From the NCBI GenBank assembly GCA_022705465.1, contig JAKJEK010000039.1, forward strand, positions 1 through 7,814: a stretch of DNA of 7,814 nucleotides, read 5' to 3'. The position numbers and the translations under genes were made by a program. This DNA is from Patescibacteria group bacterium (GTDB lineage Bacteria > Patescibacteriota > UBA1384 > XYA2-FULL-43-10 > 1-14-0-10-43-13). Below, one piece after another: positions 1 through 5,359 of this stretch. Under the pieces are notes generated by a model. That model ran no database searches. It had not been told where the DNA came from and saw only the letters and a list, made by a program, of their open reading frames with translations. The first letter of the stretch is position 1. Every line of letters begins with the position of its first letter.

Positions 1-102
1 CCAAACGTTGCTCCACTAGCAACAGGCGGGTTTTTTTATGGCTTAAATAAGATTCGGGTTGATATTTTAGGGCGGATCTTGGATAATAAAGTTAAGAAAT
101 GA
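1..102 (+). CDS. 3' end of an unidentified protein, truncated by the window edge
   Basis: Frame 1 is open from the first base to a TGA at 100-102 and gives 33 residues, starting PNVAPLATGG and ending LGRILDNKVKK. The stop lies 14 bases before the next ATG, and the ribosome-binding site of that next gene (AGGAGGGG, 105-112) follows the stop directly, as expected in an operon. The tail is basic and may be a helix. I recognise no family. Neighbours of ebfC are often dnaX or recR, but this tail resembles neither to my eye. The main doubt is that 33 open codons is a short stretch. Confidence 0.5.
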   Translation, partial: PNVAPLATGGFFYGLNKIRVDILGRILDNKVKK

Positions 103-116
103 ACAGGAGGGGATAG

Positions 117-806
117 ATGGAACGCGCAGCAATATTACTCGCTTCAATTCCGGTGTTTGCAGTACTAATCGATTTATTTCTGTCTCATTCGGTATTTGGA
201 AAAAAGTACCGTCTTTTTGTAGCGCCAGGGGTGATTATCCATGAAATGGCTCATGCTGTGTTGTGTTTGTTAACCGGCGCGAGGATAAAGCACATTGCGT
301 TTTTTGATAAAAACGGTGGGAGTGTTGAGCATACTCCGCCGAGAATCCCGATTATCGGTCAGCTGTTAGTATCTTTAGCGCCATTGTTTGTTGGGTTTGC
401 GTCGATTTACTTTCTATCCAGATACATTGGTATGAGAGAGGTAAGTCTGGCAAATCTGGAGTGGTCGCCAAGATCATTTGAGCAGTTACTGGTGATAGTG
501 CAGGATATGGTCAGTAACATTGATGTGCGTAATTATATCAATTGGGCTTTAATCTATTTGATGCTATCTATTGCTGTGACCATGAATCCTAGCTTGCAGG
601 ACATTCGCAATATTGCAATTATAATCGCAGCAGCTGTGGCTGGTATAGCAGGGATGTACCGGTTTACCGAAATCAGGCCAAACCTTGACATCGCCTTGCC
701 GGACCAGGCGATAATCGTACTCTCGACAGTGGTAATTTTGTTGATTTTGAGCCTGGTATTGAGTATGATTATATATGCACTAAGTAAATTATTGCGTATT
801 GGTTAA
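117..806 (+). CDS. M50-type (site-2-protease-like) integral membrane zinc metalloprotease
   Basis: A 229-residue hydrophobic protein. A membrane segment at about 3-23 is followed by a second at about 34-55 that carries HEMAH (42-46), the HExxH zinc site of M50-type intramembrane peptidases; His42 and His46 would bind zinc and Glu43 would be the catalytic base. Further segments lie at about 78-100, 141-158, 163-181 and 197-224. NPSLQD (157-162) sits where M50B-like proteins often have their third zinc ligand, so Asp162 is a candidate. No PDZ or CBS domain is visible, so it is a minimal core. The start is supported by AGGAGGGG (105-112) ending 4 bases before the ATG. It lies 18 bases upstream of ebfC. 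Family knowledge suggests cleavage of a membrane-bound substrate or a housekeeping role, but no substrate can be named. The protease-fold call is fairly sure; activity is inferred. Confidence 0.75.
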   Translation: MERAAILLASIPVFAVLIDLFLSHSVFGKKYRLFVAPGVIIHEMAHAVLCLLTGARIKHIAFFDKNGGSVEHTPPRIPIIGQLLVSLAPLFVGFASIYFLSRYIGMREVSLANLEWSPRSFEQLLVIVQDMVSNIDVRNYINWALIYLMLSIAVTMNPSLQDIRNIAIIIAAAVAGIAGMYRFTEIRPNLDIALPDQAIIVLSTVVILLILSLVLSMIIYALSKLLRIG

Positions 807-824
807 TAAGGAAAGGATGGAATT

Positions 825-1130
825 GTGGTGGATTTTTCCAAAATGAAGGATTTATATGAGCTTCAGAAGAAAGCAAGAAAGCTTCAAAAAGAGCTAAAGG
901 ATACCGAGATTGAAGCAACCAGCGCGAATGGCTGGGTAACAGTGGTCTTTAATGGCGAACAACATATGACTGATATTCACATTGCAGAAGAGGCCTTAAG
1001 ACCAGAGAACAAAAAAGATCTTGAGAAAGATTTAAAGAATACGGTATCACAAGCAATTTCACGCGCCCAGGCGCATGCGGCGGAAAAGATGAAGGAGATC
1101 GCTGGCAACCTCAATATTCCGGGAATGTAA
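825..1130 (+). CDS. ebfC: YbaB/EbfC-family nucleoid-associated protein
   Basis: A 101-residue protein, the usual family length. Features seen: an N-terminal helix rich in Lys, Gln and Leu (about 4-27, MKDLYELQKKARKLQKEL), a central beta sheet (28-52, with NGWVTVVFNGEQHMTDIHI), a second long helix (61-93) and the terminal glycine-containing tail ending LNIPGM. The family forms dimers that bind DNA with little sequence preference. The start is GTG at 825, 7 bases after AAAGGA (812-817); a second GTG at 828 is equally possible and would drop one residue. The next gene, pth, begins 3 bases after the stop, so the two are probably translationally coupled. In many bacteria this gene sits in a dnaX-ybaB-recR group; here its neighbours are a metalloprotease and pth. 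Confidence 0.9.
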   Translation: MVDFSKMKDLYELQKKARKLQKELKDTEIEATSANGWVTVVFNGEQHMTDIHIAEEALRPENKKDLEKDLKNTVSQAISRAQAHAAEKMKEIAGNLNIPGM

Positions 1131-1133
1131 TAA

Positions 1134-1751
1134 ATGAAACTCATAGTCGGGTTAGGCAATCCAGGAGAGCAGTACGCTAAAACACGTCATAATGTCGGGT
1201 TTATGTTTTTGGATGAGCTCGTTCGTCATCCGGATCTAGGTGCGGTAACGGGTATATCTTTTGGAAAAAGCGAAAAGTTCGATGCTGATATGGCTGAGGT
1301 TCAAGTAAAGGGACAGAAAGTAATTCTGGCCAAACCACAGACTTATATGAATTTGTCCGGGGAGAGCGTTTCGAAAATCGTTTCGTATTATAAATTAGAT
1401 GTTTCTGACATTATTGTAGTATCGGATGATGTCGACCTGCCGCTTGGTAAAGTAAGAATTCGCTGTGGTGGTAGTAGCGGCGGCCATAAGGGTTTATCTA
1501 ATATAATTGACCGTTTGGGTAGTGATCAATTTGACCGGATCAGGATCGGCATAGCTAATCATCAGGGGGTGATTGGAGAAGCCGAAAAACAGGAGAGTCG
1601 AATTGATACGGCGGCCTATGTTTTGCAAAGGTTTGATGACAGAGAAATGCCGGTTGTAAAAAGGGTGATAGGGGAAACCGTATCTTATATTGTGCCTTGC
1701 TTGTCCGAAAAAGAGTGCGAGTTGCCATCGCACACTCTGACGGTTTTATAA
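1134..1751 (+). CDS. pth: Peptidyl-tRNA hydrolase
   Basis: A 205-residue protein, close to the 190-205 usual for bacterial Pth. It releases peptides from peptidyl-tRNAs that fell off the ribosome. Motifs in order: GLGNPG (6-11, Asn9), TRHNVGF (17-23, catalytic His19), KPQTYMNLSG (67-76, Asn73), SDDVDLPLG (97-105, Asp98), GSSGGHKGL (113-121) and DRIRIGI (134-140). His19, Asn73 and Asp98 match E. coli His20, Asn68 and Asp93. One difference: the position of E. coli Asn114, in GHNGL, is Lys119 here (GHKGL). The ATG lies 3 bases after the ebfC stop with no strong ribosome-binding site of its own, which suggests coupling to ebfC. Only a weak plus-strand hairpin follows it. Confidence 0.96.
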   Translation: MKLIVGLGNPGEQYAKTRHNVGFMFLDELVRHPDLGAVTGISFGKSEKFDADMAEVQVKGQKVILAKPQTYMNLSGESVSKIVSYYKLDVSDIIVVSDDVDLPLGKVRIRCGGSSGGHKGLSNIIDRLGSDQFDRIRIGIANHQGVIGEAEKQESRIDTAAYVLQRFDDREMPVVKRVIGETVSYIVPCLSEKECELPSHTLTVL

Positions 1752-2092
1752 ACAAAATACGTTACAGCCGCATAAAGTTGTTATTGAATAAAAAAGACCT
1801 CAGCTCTTGTGTGACAGCTGGGGTTTGTGATTATCCCGCAAGTGCGGGTATGATGCCAATCCTGGTTAATCGGGAAGAGAGCCAGGGGAGCCGCGGACTT
1901 ACTAGTAACAGATGGAGGCAGGGTCTAGAATTATTCTCAACGACCGCTTTCTTACTCCTGCATCCGGAAGGGCTAGAGTGCTCGTTAATGGGAAAATAAA
2001 GTAACTATCCAATAACATCAATGCCAGCCATCCAATTGGCTACAGGACCTGTGGTGCCGCAGTGGAACGGTGCGGCGATTATAGCGTGTGTC
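1752..2092. other. Non-coding stretch between pth and the rplA promoter
   Basis: I find no convincing gene: the open frames here have no ribosome-binding site and read as low-quality protein. It contains several short inverted repeats: CCCGCA/TGCGGG (1845-1858), CCTGG/CCAGG (1861-1886) and GCCGCA/TGCGGC (2057-2077). No tRNA-like cloverleaf or known structured RNA was recognised. Read on the minus strand, a TATAAT (2083 down to 2078) and a hairpin plus T tract (1823 down to 1790) bracket about 280 bases, so a small antisense-strand RNA is possible but unproven. Confidence 0.4.
1790..1826 (-). terminator. Hairpin downstream of pth, best read as a minus-strand terminator
   Basis: The arms CCTCAGCT (1798-1805) and AGCTGGGG (1816-1823) pair over 8 bp with one wobble, around a 10-base loop. 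On the minus strand the second arm is followed after two bases by six T (A run at 1790-1795), a standard intrinsic terminator. On the plus strand only three T follow, so it would end pth transcripts weakly at best. Which strand uses it is an inference. Confidence 0.4.
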
Positions 2093-2121
2093 TTGAAAAG
2101 ATATGGTGAACGTGGTATAAA
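2093..2121 (+). promoter_or_regulatory. Promoter of rplA
   Basis: The -35 box TTGAAA (2093-2098) and the -10 box TATAAA (2116-2121) are 17 bases apart, and TGG directly before the -10 box gives an extended -10. Transcription would start near 2128, about 16 bases before the uL1-like RNA fold. Consistent with a sigma-70 type housekeeping promoter. Confidence 0.75.
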
Positions 2122-2143
2122 TTACAGTGTTTTATTAATTGAA

Positions 2144-2186
2144 GTGGGACCCAAGATCAAGTTTTGGGGTTTGGACCACAAAGGAG
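2144..2186 (+). promoter_or_regulatory. uL1 autoregulatory leader (23S rRNA-like L1 binding site) over the rplA ribosome-binding site
   Basis: GTGG (2144-2147) pairs with CCAC (2176-2179). Inside, CCCAAGA (2150-2156) pairs with TTTTGGG (2162-2168) around the loop TCAAG. Between the stems is an asymmetric internal loop, GA on the left and GTTTGGA on the right. This is the layout of the L1 site in 23S rRNA helices 76-77, which also shows GTGGGA on the left and a purine-rich longer right side ending in CCAC. The closing stem is followed directly by AAAGGAG (2180-2186), the ribosome-binding site of rplA. Known biology: excess L1 binds such a mimic and blocks translation. The structural match is seen; the regulation is inferred. 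Confidence 0.7.
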
Positions 2187-2190
2187 TTTC

Positions 2191-2976
2191 ATGGCAGAGA
2201 AAGAGGCCAAGGTGTCAGCTGAGGAAAAGGCAGTTGACGAAAAACAGTTGTTGAAAGAGGCTGAAGAGAGAGAAAAGGAACGGAAGGCTGAAGAAAAGAA
2301 AGCCAAAGAGGAAGAGAAAGAAGCCGCTGAGGCTGAAAAATCAGAGCAACCTAAAAAGCAGATTCGCAAGAAGCCTGCTCATGGTAAGAAATACCGCGAG
2401 GTGGCAAAACTGATTGAAAAAGGCAAAGAGTATAGTGTTGAAGAGGCGCTTGAATTAGTTACAAAGACATCAACTGCCAAGTTCGATGCTACAGCCGAGG
2501 TTCATGTTAAGATCAATGATAAAGAAAAAAATATTCGCGGCACTGTAGTAATGCCGGGTGGTACAGCCAAAGAGCGCCGGGTGCTTGGGGTTACCGAAGA
2601 TAATGTTGGCGAGGTAATCGAAAAAGCCAAGAGCGGGAAGATTGATTTCGATATTTTGGTGGCTGAGGCTAAGATGATGCCTAAACTGGCTGTCGTAGCC
2701 AAGATTCTTGGACCAAAGGGACTGATGCCATCCCCAAAGGCTGGAACAGTTGTTGATGATGTTGAGAAGGCAGTGGCTGAACTTAAGGGTGGTAGAGTCG
2801 AGTATCGCGCTGATAAATACAATATTGTTCACATGCCACTTGGTAAGATTTCATTTGGGGCGGAGCGCATTAAGCAGAACTACGAGGCGTTAATGTTGCA
2901 TTTGCCAGCAAAAAGAGTCGAATCAATCTTTATGACGGCAACAATGGGGCCGAGCATTAAAGTGGTCAGAAAATAA
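2191..2976 (+). CDS. rplA: 50S ribosomal protein uL1 with long charged N-terminal extension
   Basis: A 261-residue protein. The recognisable uL1 core starts near GKKYRE (65-70), includes the domain 2 signature GPKGLMPSPKAGTV (174-187) and ends with GGRVEYRADKYN (200-211) and TMGPSIKVV (251-259). uL1 forms the mobile stalk at the E site, helps release of deacylated tRNA and represses its own mRNA. The first 62 or so residues are an added segment made almost entirely of Lys, Glu and Ala, probably a long helix or coiled coil. I chose the ATG at 2191 because AAAGGAG (2180-2186) precedes it by 4 bases; an in-frame ATG at 2164 lies inside the leader hairpin and has no such site. Unlike the common rplK-rplA-rplJ-rplL order, no rplK precedes it and it appears to be transcribed alone. 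Confidence 0.96.
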   Translation: MAEKEAKVSAEEKAVDEKQLLKEAEEREKERKAEEKKAKEEEKEAAEAEKSEQPKKQIRKKPAHGKKYREVAKLIEKGKEYSVEEALELVTKTSTAKFDATAEVHVKINDKEKNIRGTVVMPGGTAKERRVLGVTEDNVGEVIEKAKSGKIDFDILVAEAKMMPKLAVVAKILGPKGLMPSPKAGTVVDDVEKAVAELKGGRVEYRADKYNIVHMPLGKISFGAERIKQNYEALMLHLPAKRVESIFMTATMGPSIKVVRK

Positions 2977-2990
2977 ATATGCTTTAAATA

Positions 2991-3024
2991 AAAATACCGC
3001 TCAGTAAAAGGAGCGGTATTTTTT
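2991..3024 (+). terminator. Intrinsic terminator of rplA
   Basis: The arms AAAATACCGCTC (2991-3002) and GAGCGGTATTTT (3011-3022) pair perfectly around an 8-base loop, and a run of six T (3019-3024) closes the 3' side. It lies 15 bases after the rplA stop. The A-rich 5' side could also give some termination on the minus strand. Confidence 0.92.
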
Positions 3025-3028
3025 GATT

Positions 3029-3056
3029 AAAAAAGACGGCATATGTGCCGTCTTTT
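3029..3056 (-). terminator. Intrinsic terminator of the minus-strand gene
   Basis: The arms AAAAGACGGCA (3031-3041) and TGCCGTCTTTT (3046-3056) form a perfect 11-bp stem with the loop TATG. Read on the minus strand, the stem runs into six T (A run 3029-3034), just 10 bases beyond the stop of the minus-strand gene at 3067. On the plus strand it has four T and may act as a back-up for the rplA terminator. Confidence 0.85.
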
Positions 3057-3066
3057 GGTTACGCAG

Positions 3067-3798
3067 CTAAGCGTTGAAGGAGGCGTACAAGTCTTGAGGC
3101 GCGGTTGCTGGCAACCGCGATTTGAAGGAGGCAAGCGAGTCCCATGCTTGTTCAAAACGGGCGATGAAGCCGCGCGTGTCAGAGATAACGACGGCTTGAT
3201 CTGGTCCGGTGGGGGAGAGGGGATAGAGGACTGGGGGTGTTCCTAGAAAGTACTCCGCACATTGATAAGCCCTGGGTGGCAGGCTTTTGATTTCCTGGGC
3301 GGTTTCCAGAAAAAAAGCCAGAAATTCCCGATTCTCGCACCTGATTCCCATCCGATAGGCAGATGGTAACTGGCTGAGTAGTGGAGCCCCAAGGGTGTCG
3401 CCAGGCATTCCTGGTGGATTGTCCGACGGTAGCGGTTTGCACCAGGAGAGTAAGGCCAGGTTGTTCCTTGAAACCGAAACAACTGTTTCAAAGATTTCCC
3501 ATTGGTCCTTGCTGGATGGCAATAGCTTGCCTCGAACCAGCATTATGCTGGTTTGGGTTACCTCCAGGTTGGCGATGTCTGTCGGTCCCAAAAGGTTACT
3601 GTAGGTGATTACGTCGGGTCGGCAGATCGCAAACTCATAATCTTTACCGTGCCTTGGCGTAATCAGAACGGAATTTTCATCCGTTTTAGTGATGTGGAAG
3701 GTGCGCCGCCGCTTTTTGCGGGGTTGATTCAGGCTGGCAAAGAGCCGCGCGGCACTTTGCAGGAACGGGTTGACGGTATCGAGCGCGAATGCCTCCAT
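3067..3798 (-). CDS. Hypothetical protein, no recognised family
   Basis: A 243-residue soluble-looking protein on the minus strand. I recognise no domain. It has no clear signal peptide or membrane segment. A basic patch, RKKRRR (27-32), follows an N-terminal region that may be amphipathic helix. The middle alternates short hydrophobic strands (VLITPR, VITYSN, SIMLVRG, FETVVSVS). The C-terminal half has a conserved-looking segment, from ENREFLAFFLETAQEIKSL (155-173) to QAVVISDTRGFIARFEQAWD (201-220). The start is backed by AGAGGA just upstream (minus strand, 3803-3808) about 4 bases before the ATG. It has its own terminator (3029-3056) and a candidate promoter (3912-3941), so I think it is a real gene. 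It separates rplA from rplJ, which usually adjoin, and may be an insertion or a lineage-specific gene. Confidence 0.7.
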   Translation of the reverse strand: MEAFALDTVNPFLQSAARLFASLNQPRKKRRRTFHITKTDENSVLITPRHGKDYEFAICRPDVITYSNLLGPTDIANLEVTQTSIMLVRGKLLPSSKDQWEIFETVVSVSRNNLALLSWCKPLPSDNPPGMPGDTLGAPLLSQLPSAYRMGIRCENREFLAFFLETAQEIKSLPPRAYQCAEYFLGTPPVLYPLSPTGPDQAVVISDTRGFIARFEQAWDSLASFKSRLPATAPQDLYASFNA

Positions 3799-3846
3799 CG
3801 ATTCCTCTGTCTAGCTGTGTTGCGCTAATTAGATAGCGATCTATCC

Positions 3847-3890
3847 GACTACAGCCCTCAAAAGGCAGCTGTCTGCTGGGGGCTGTAGTC
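3847..3890. repeat. Long perfect inverted repeat in the leader of the minus-strand gene
   Basis: GACTACAGCCCTC (3847-3859) pairs with GGGGGCTGTAGTC (3878-3890) over 13 bp with one T-G wobble. A four-A bulge on one side leads to an inner GCAG/CTGC stem (3865-3868 with 3873-3876) around CTGT. No T tract follows on either strand, so it is not an ordinary terminator. It lies between the candidate minus-strand promoter and the start codon of the minus-strand gene, so it may be a regulatory RNA element or a protein-binding site. Confidence 0.75.
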
Positions 3891-3911
3891 GCTAGCGGCC
3901 AGGTGGGATGG

Positions 3912-3941
3912 ATTATAACACAAAGGGGCTATAATGCACAA
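3912..3941 (-). promoter_or_regulatory. Candidate promoter of the minus-strand gene
   Basis: On the minus strand a perfect -10 box TATAAT (3917 down to 3912) has TGT just before it (extended -10), and a weak -35 box TTGTGC (3941 down to 3936) lies 18 bases upstream. The start would be near 3905, giving a leader of about 107 bases that contains the 3847-3890 hairpin. A plus-strand TATAAT (3930-3935) overlaps this area but has no -35 box. Between 3942 and 4018 I see nothing further. Confidence 0.55.
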
Positions 3942-4018
3942 CATAAATAAACTGCCGGGAATAGAGGGTTATGAATATCCTTGCATCTGTTGATGTTTGA
4001 TTGAAAGTGTAAAACAAC

Positions 4019-4047
4019 TTGACGGGGAAGTACGGTTGTGCTAGTAT
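4019..4047 (+). promoter_or_regulatory. Promoter of rplJ-rplL
   Basis: The -35 box TTGACG (4019-4024) and the -10 box TAGTAT (4042-4047) are 17 bases apart, with an extended -10 (TGC, 4039-4041). The start would be near 4054, just before the conserved 5' strand of the L10 leader, which supports both calls. Confidence 0.8.
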
Positions 4048-4053
4048 ATGAAA

Positions 4054-4213
4054 CGTCCGTAGACAGCAGGTGTTGTCTCGCAAAACGAGTCGAACTTAAT
4101 ATCCTGCCGAGGCGAAAGTAGTTGGCTTATTGTAGCCGGTTTGCAGAGCTTATTTCTGGAGGCCCAACACAAGAAACCAACAGCTGAACTGTCTGCGGTC
4201 GCAGGCATTTTTT
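4054..4213 (+). promoter_or_regulatory. Ribosomal protein L10 leader (L10(L12) binding, transcription attenuator)
   Basis: The leader opens with CCGTAGACAGCAGG (4057-4070), which I recall as the hallmark of L10 leaders in Gram-positive bacteria. GCAGG (4066-4070) pairs with CCTGC (4103-4107), enclosing the hairpin CTCG/CGAG (4077-4089). GGCT/AGCC (4124-4137) forms another hairpin. CCGTAGACAG (4057-4066) can also pair with CTGTCTGCGG (4189-4198), 10 bp with one wobble, and this would block the terminator hairpin at 4190-4213. The two folds therefore exclude each other, as in known rplJL attenuation: free L10-L12 complex binds its leader and shifts the balance toward termination. The pairings are seen in the sequence; the direction of control is from family knowledge. 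Confidence 0.88.
4190..4213 (+). terminator. Attenuator terminator in the L10 leader
   Basis: TGTCTGC (4190-4196) and GCAGGCA (4201-4207) form a 7-bp stem with one wobble and the loop GGTC, followed by six T (4208-4213). It precedes the rplJ start by 27 bases, so it must be conditional. Confidence 0.85.
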
Positions 4214-4240
4214 ATATCTATAAATTAGAGTGAGGAAACC

Positions 4241-4762
4241 ATGGCCAAGACACGCACGGAAAAGGAAGCACTGCTTCAAGATCTGAGCGAACGCCTTGAG
4301 GGCTCAAAGTCGGCGGTATTACTCAACTATCAGGGTTTAAAGGTAAAGGAAACCGAGGAGTTGAGACGCGCTTTGAAAGCTAAGGCAGTGAGCTTGAAGG
4401 TAGCGAAGGTTTCATTGGCAAAAATTGCTCTCGAAAAATACGGCGTTGAAGCCGACGAGGCAGTTTACGATAAGCCATTTGCTATCGCGTTCGGAATGGA
4501 GGATGAAGTAGCGCCGGCAAAAGAGATTGCAGCGTTTGCCAAAAAATACGAAGCGCTGGAAGTGCTCGGCGGCATTCTTGAAAAGAAATATATCGCACCA
4601 AGTGCGGTACAACAACTGGCATCACTACCTTCAAAGGAAGAGTTGTATGCCAAGGTGGTCGGTTCTATTGCTGCGCCGCTATCAGGTATGGTCAATGTAC
4701 TGGCTGGCAATGTCCGCGGATTAGTAAATGTATTAAACGCTTACAAAGAGAAAAAAGCATAA
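4241..4762 (+). CDS. rplJ: 50S ribosomal protein uL10 (stalk base)
   Basis: A 173-residue protein, the usual bacterial length. The N-terminal domain (about 1-130) binds 23S rRNA and shows family features: TRTEKEALLQDLSERL (4-19), the strand SAVLLNYQGL (24-33), and an ELRRALKAK segment (40-48). The C-terminal part (about 132-173, ending VLAGNVRGLVNVLNAYKEKKA) is the helix that carries L7/L12 dimers; I cannot tell how many from length alone. The ATG is preceded by GAGG (4232-4235). It is followed 41 bases later by rplL; a short inverted repeat, TGTTAA/TTAACA (4771-4788), lies in that gap. Expression is probably controlled by the attenuator leader upstream. Confidence 0.97.
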   Translation: MAKTRTEKEALLQDLSERLEGSKSAVLLNYQGLKVKETEELRRALKAKAVSLKVAKVSLAKIALEKYGVEADEAVYDKPFAIAFGMEDEVAPAKEIAAFAKKYEALEVLGGILEKKYIAPSAVQQLASLPSKEELYAKVVGSIAAPLSGMVNVLAGNVRGLVNVLNAYKEKKA

Positions 4763-4803
4763 ATAATTATTGTTAACTGAGTTTAACACAAGGAAGGAGT
4801 CTC

Positions 4804-5241
4804 ATGGCAGACGAAGAGAAGAAGGAAGCAGTTGCCGAGGAAACAAAAGCTGAACCAACCGGCAAATTTGCGGAACTTATTAAACAGATCGAGAATCTTA
4901 CCGTTTTGGAGCTTTCCGAATTGGTAAAAGAGCTGGAAGATAGATTTGGCGTTTCCGCCGCTGCACCGGTTGCAATGGTTGGCGCAGCTGCTCCAGCTGG
5001 TGGCGAAGCCGAAGCTGCTGAGGAAAAGACTAGCTTTGATGTAATTCTTGCTTCAGCTGGTGATAAAAAGATCCAGGTTATCAAGGTTGTTCGCGAGATC
5101 AAACCTGACCTCGGTCTTAAGGAAGCAAAAGACCTCGTTGATGGCGCTCCAAAAGAGCTTCTTAAGGGTGTTAAGAAAGAGGAAGCTGATGCTGCTAAAG
5201 CTAAGCTTGAAGAAGCTGGTGCAACCGTTGAGGTTAAATAA
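4804..5241 (+). CDS. rplL: 50S ribosomal protein bL12 (L7/L12)
   Basis: A 145-residue protein, about 20 residues longer than most. The dimerisation domain is about 21-51 (KFAELIKQIENLTVLELSEL onward), the flexible Ala/Gly/Pro hinge is 52-72, and the C-terminal factor-binding domain is 75-145, with the signatures EKTSFDVIL, KIQVIKVVREI, LGLKEAKDLVDGAPK and ending AGATVEVK. This domain recruits the translational GTPases. Residues 1-20 are an added acidic, lysine-containing tail. The ATG has an excellent ribosome-binding site, AAGGAAGGAG (4790-4799). Codon use differs from the upstream genes in favouring GCT and GGT, typical of very highly expressed genes. Confidence 0.97.
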   Translation: MADEEKKEAVAEETKAEPTGKFAELIKQIENLTVLELSELVKELEDRFGVSAAAPVAMVGAAAPAGGEAEAAEEKTSFDVILASAGDKKIQVIKVVREIKPDLGLKEAKDLVDGAPKELLKGVKKEEADAAKAKLEEAGATVEVK

Positions 5242-5268
5242 GTTCATACGGTTCAAAAGAACACTACA

Positions 5269-5304
5269 ATACCAAATGCCCCGATGCGTCGGGGTTTTTG
5301 GTAT
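5269..5304 (+). terminator. Terminator of the rplJ-rplL operon
   Basis: The inner stem CCCCGA (5279-5284) and TCGGGG (5289-5294) has the loop TGCG and is followed by TTTTT (5295-5299). An outer stem, ATACCAAA (5269-5276) with TTTGGTAT (5297-5304), extends the palindrome to 36 bases, so it may also stop transcription coming from the other strand. Confidence 0.93.
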
Positions 5305-5324
5305 CAATTAACAAAAACGGCGGT

Positions 5325-5353
5325 TTGCAAACAGAGCCGCGAATTTATAAGAT
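5325..5353 (+). promoter_or_regulatory. Candidate promoter of tgt, giving a leaderless mRNA
   Basis: TTGCAA (5325-5330) is followed after 17 bases by TAAGAT (5348-5353); the alternative -10 box TATAAG (5346-5351) would have a 15-base spacer. Either would start transcription at about 5358-5361, at the tgt start codon itself. No ribosome-binding site is visible before the ATG at 5360. The boxes are imperfect, so the call is moderate. Confidence 0.45.
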
Positions 5354-5359
5354 AGATAT

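Noticed and set aside
7..37. GTTGCT/AGCAAC hairpin followed seven bases later by seven T, like a terminator
   Set aside because: The stem is weak, the T run is displaced from it, and an open frame runs through it to a stop at 100-102 just before a ribosome-binding site, so coding is more likely.
1697..1999. 100-codon open frame overlapping the end of pth
   Set aside because: It starts inside pth with no ribosome-binding site, and the protein is uneven with no recognisable features.
2052..2077. T-box-like sequence (GCAGTGGAACGGTGCGG)
   Set aside because: It departs from the T-box consensus, lies upstream of the promoter, and no terminator or specifier stem is seen.
2164..2190. Upstream ATG as the rplA start
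   Set aside because: It lies inside the predicted uL1 leader hairpin and has no ribosome-binding site, while 2191 has AAAGGAG at good spacing.
2021..2254. 77-codon open frame across the rplA promoter and leader
   Set aside because: It overlaps a promoter, a structured leader and the start of rplA in another frame.
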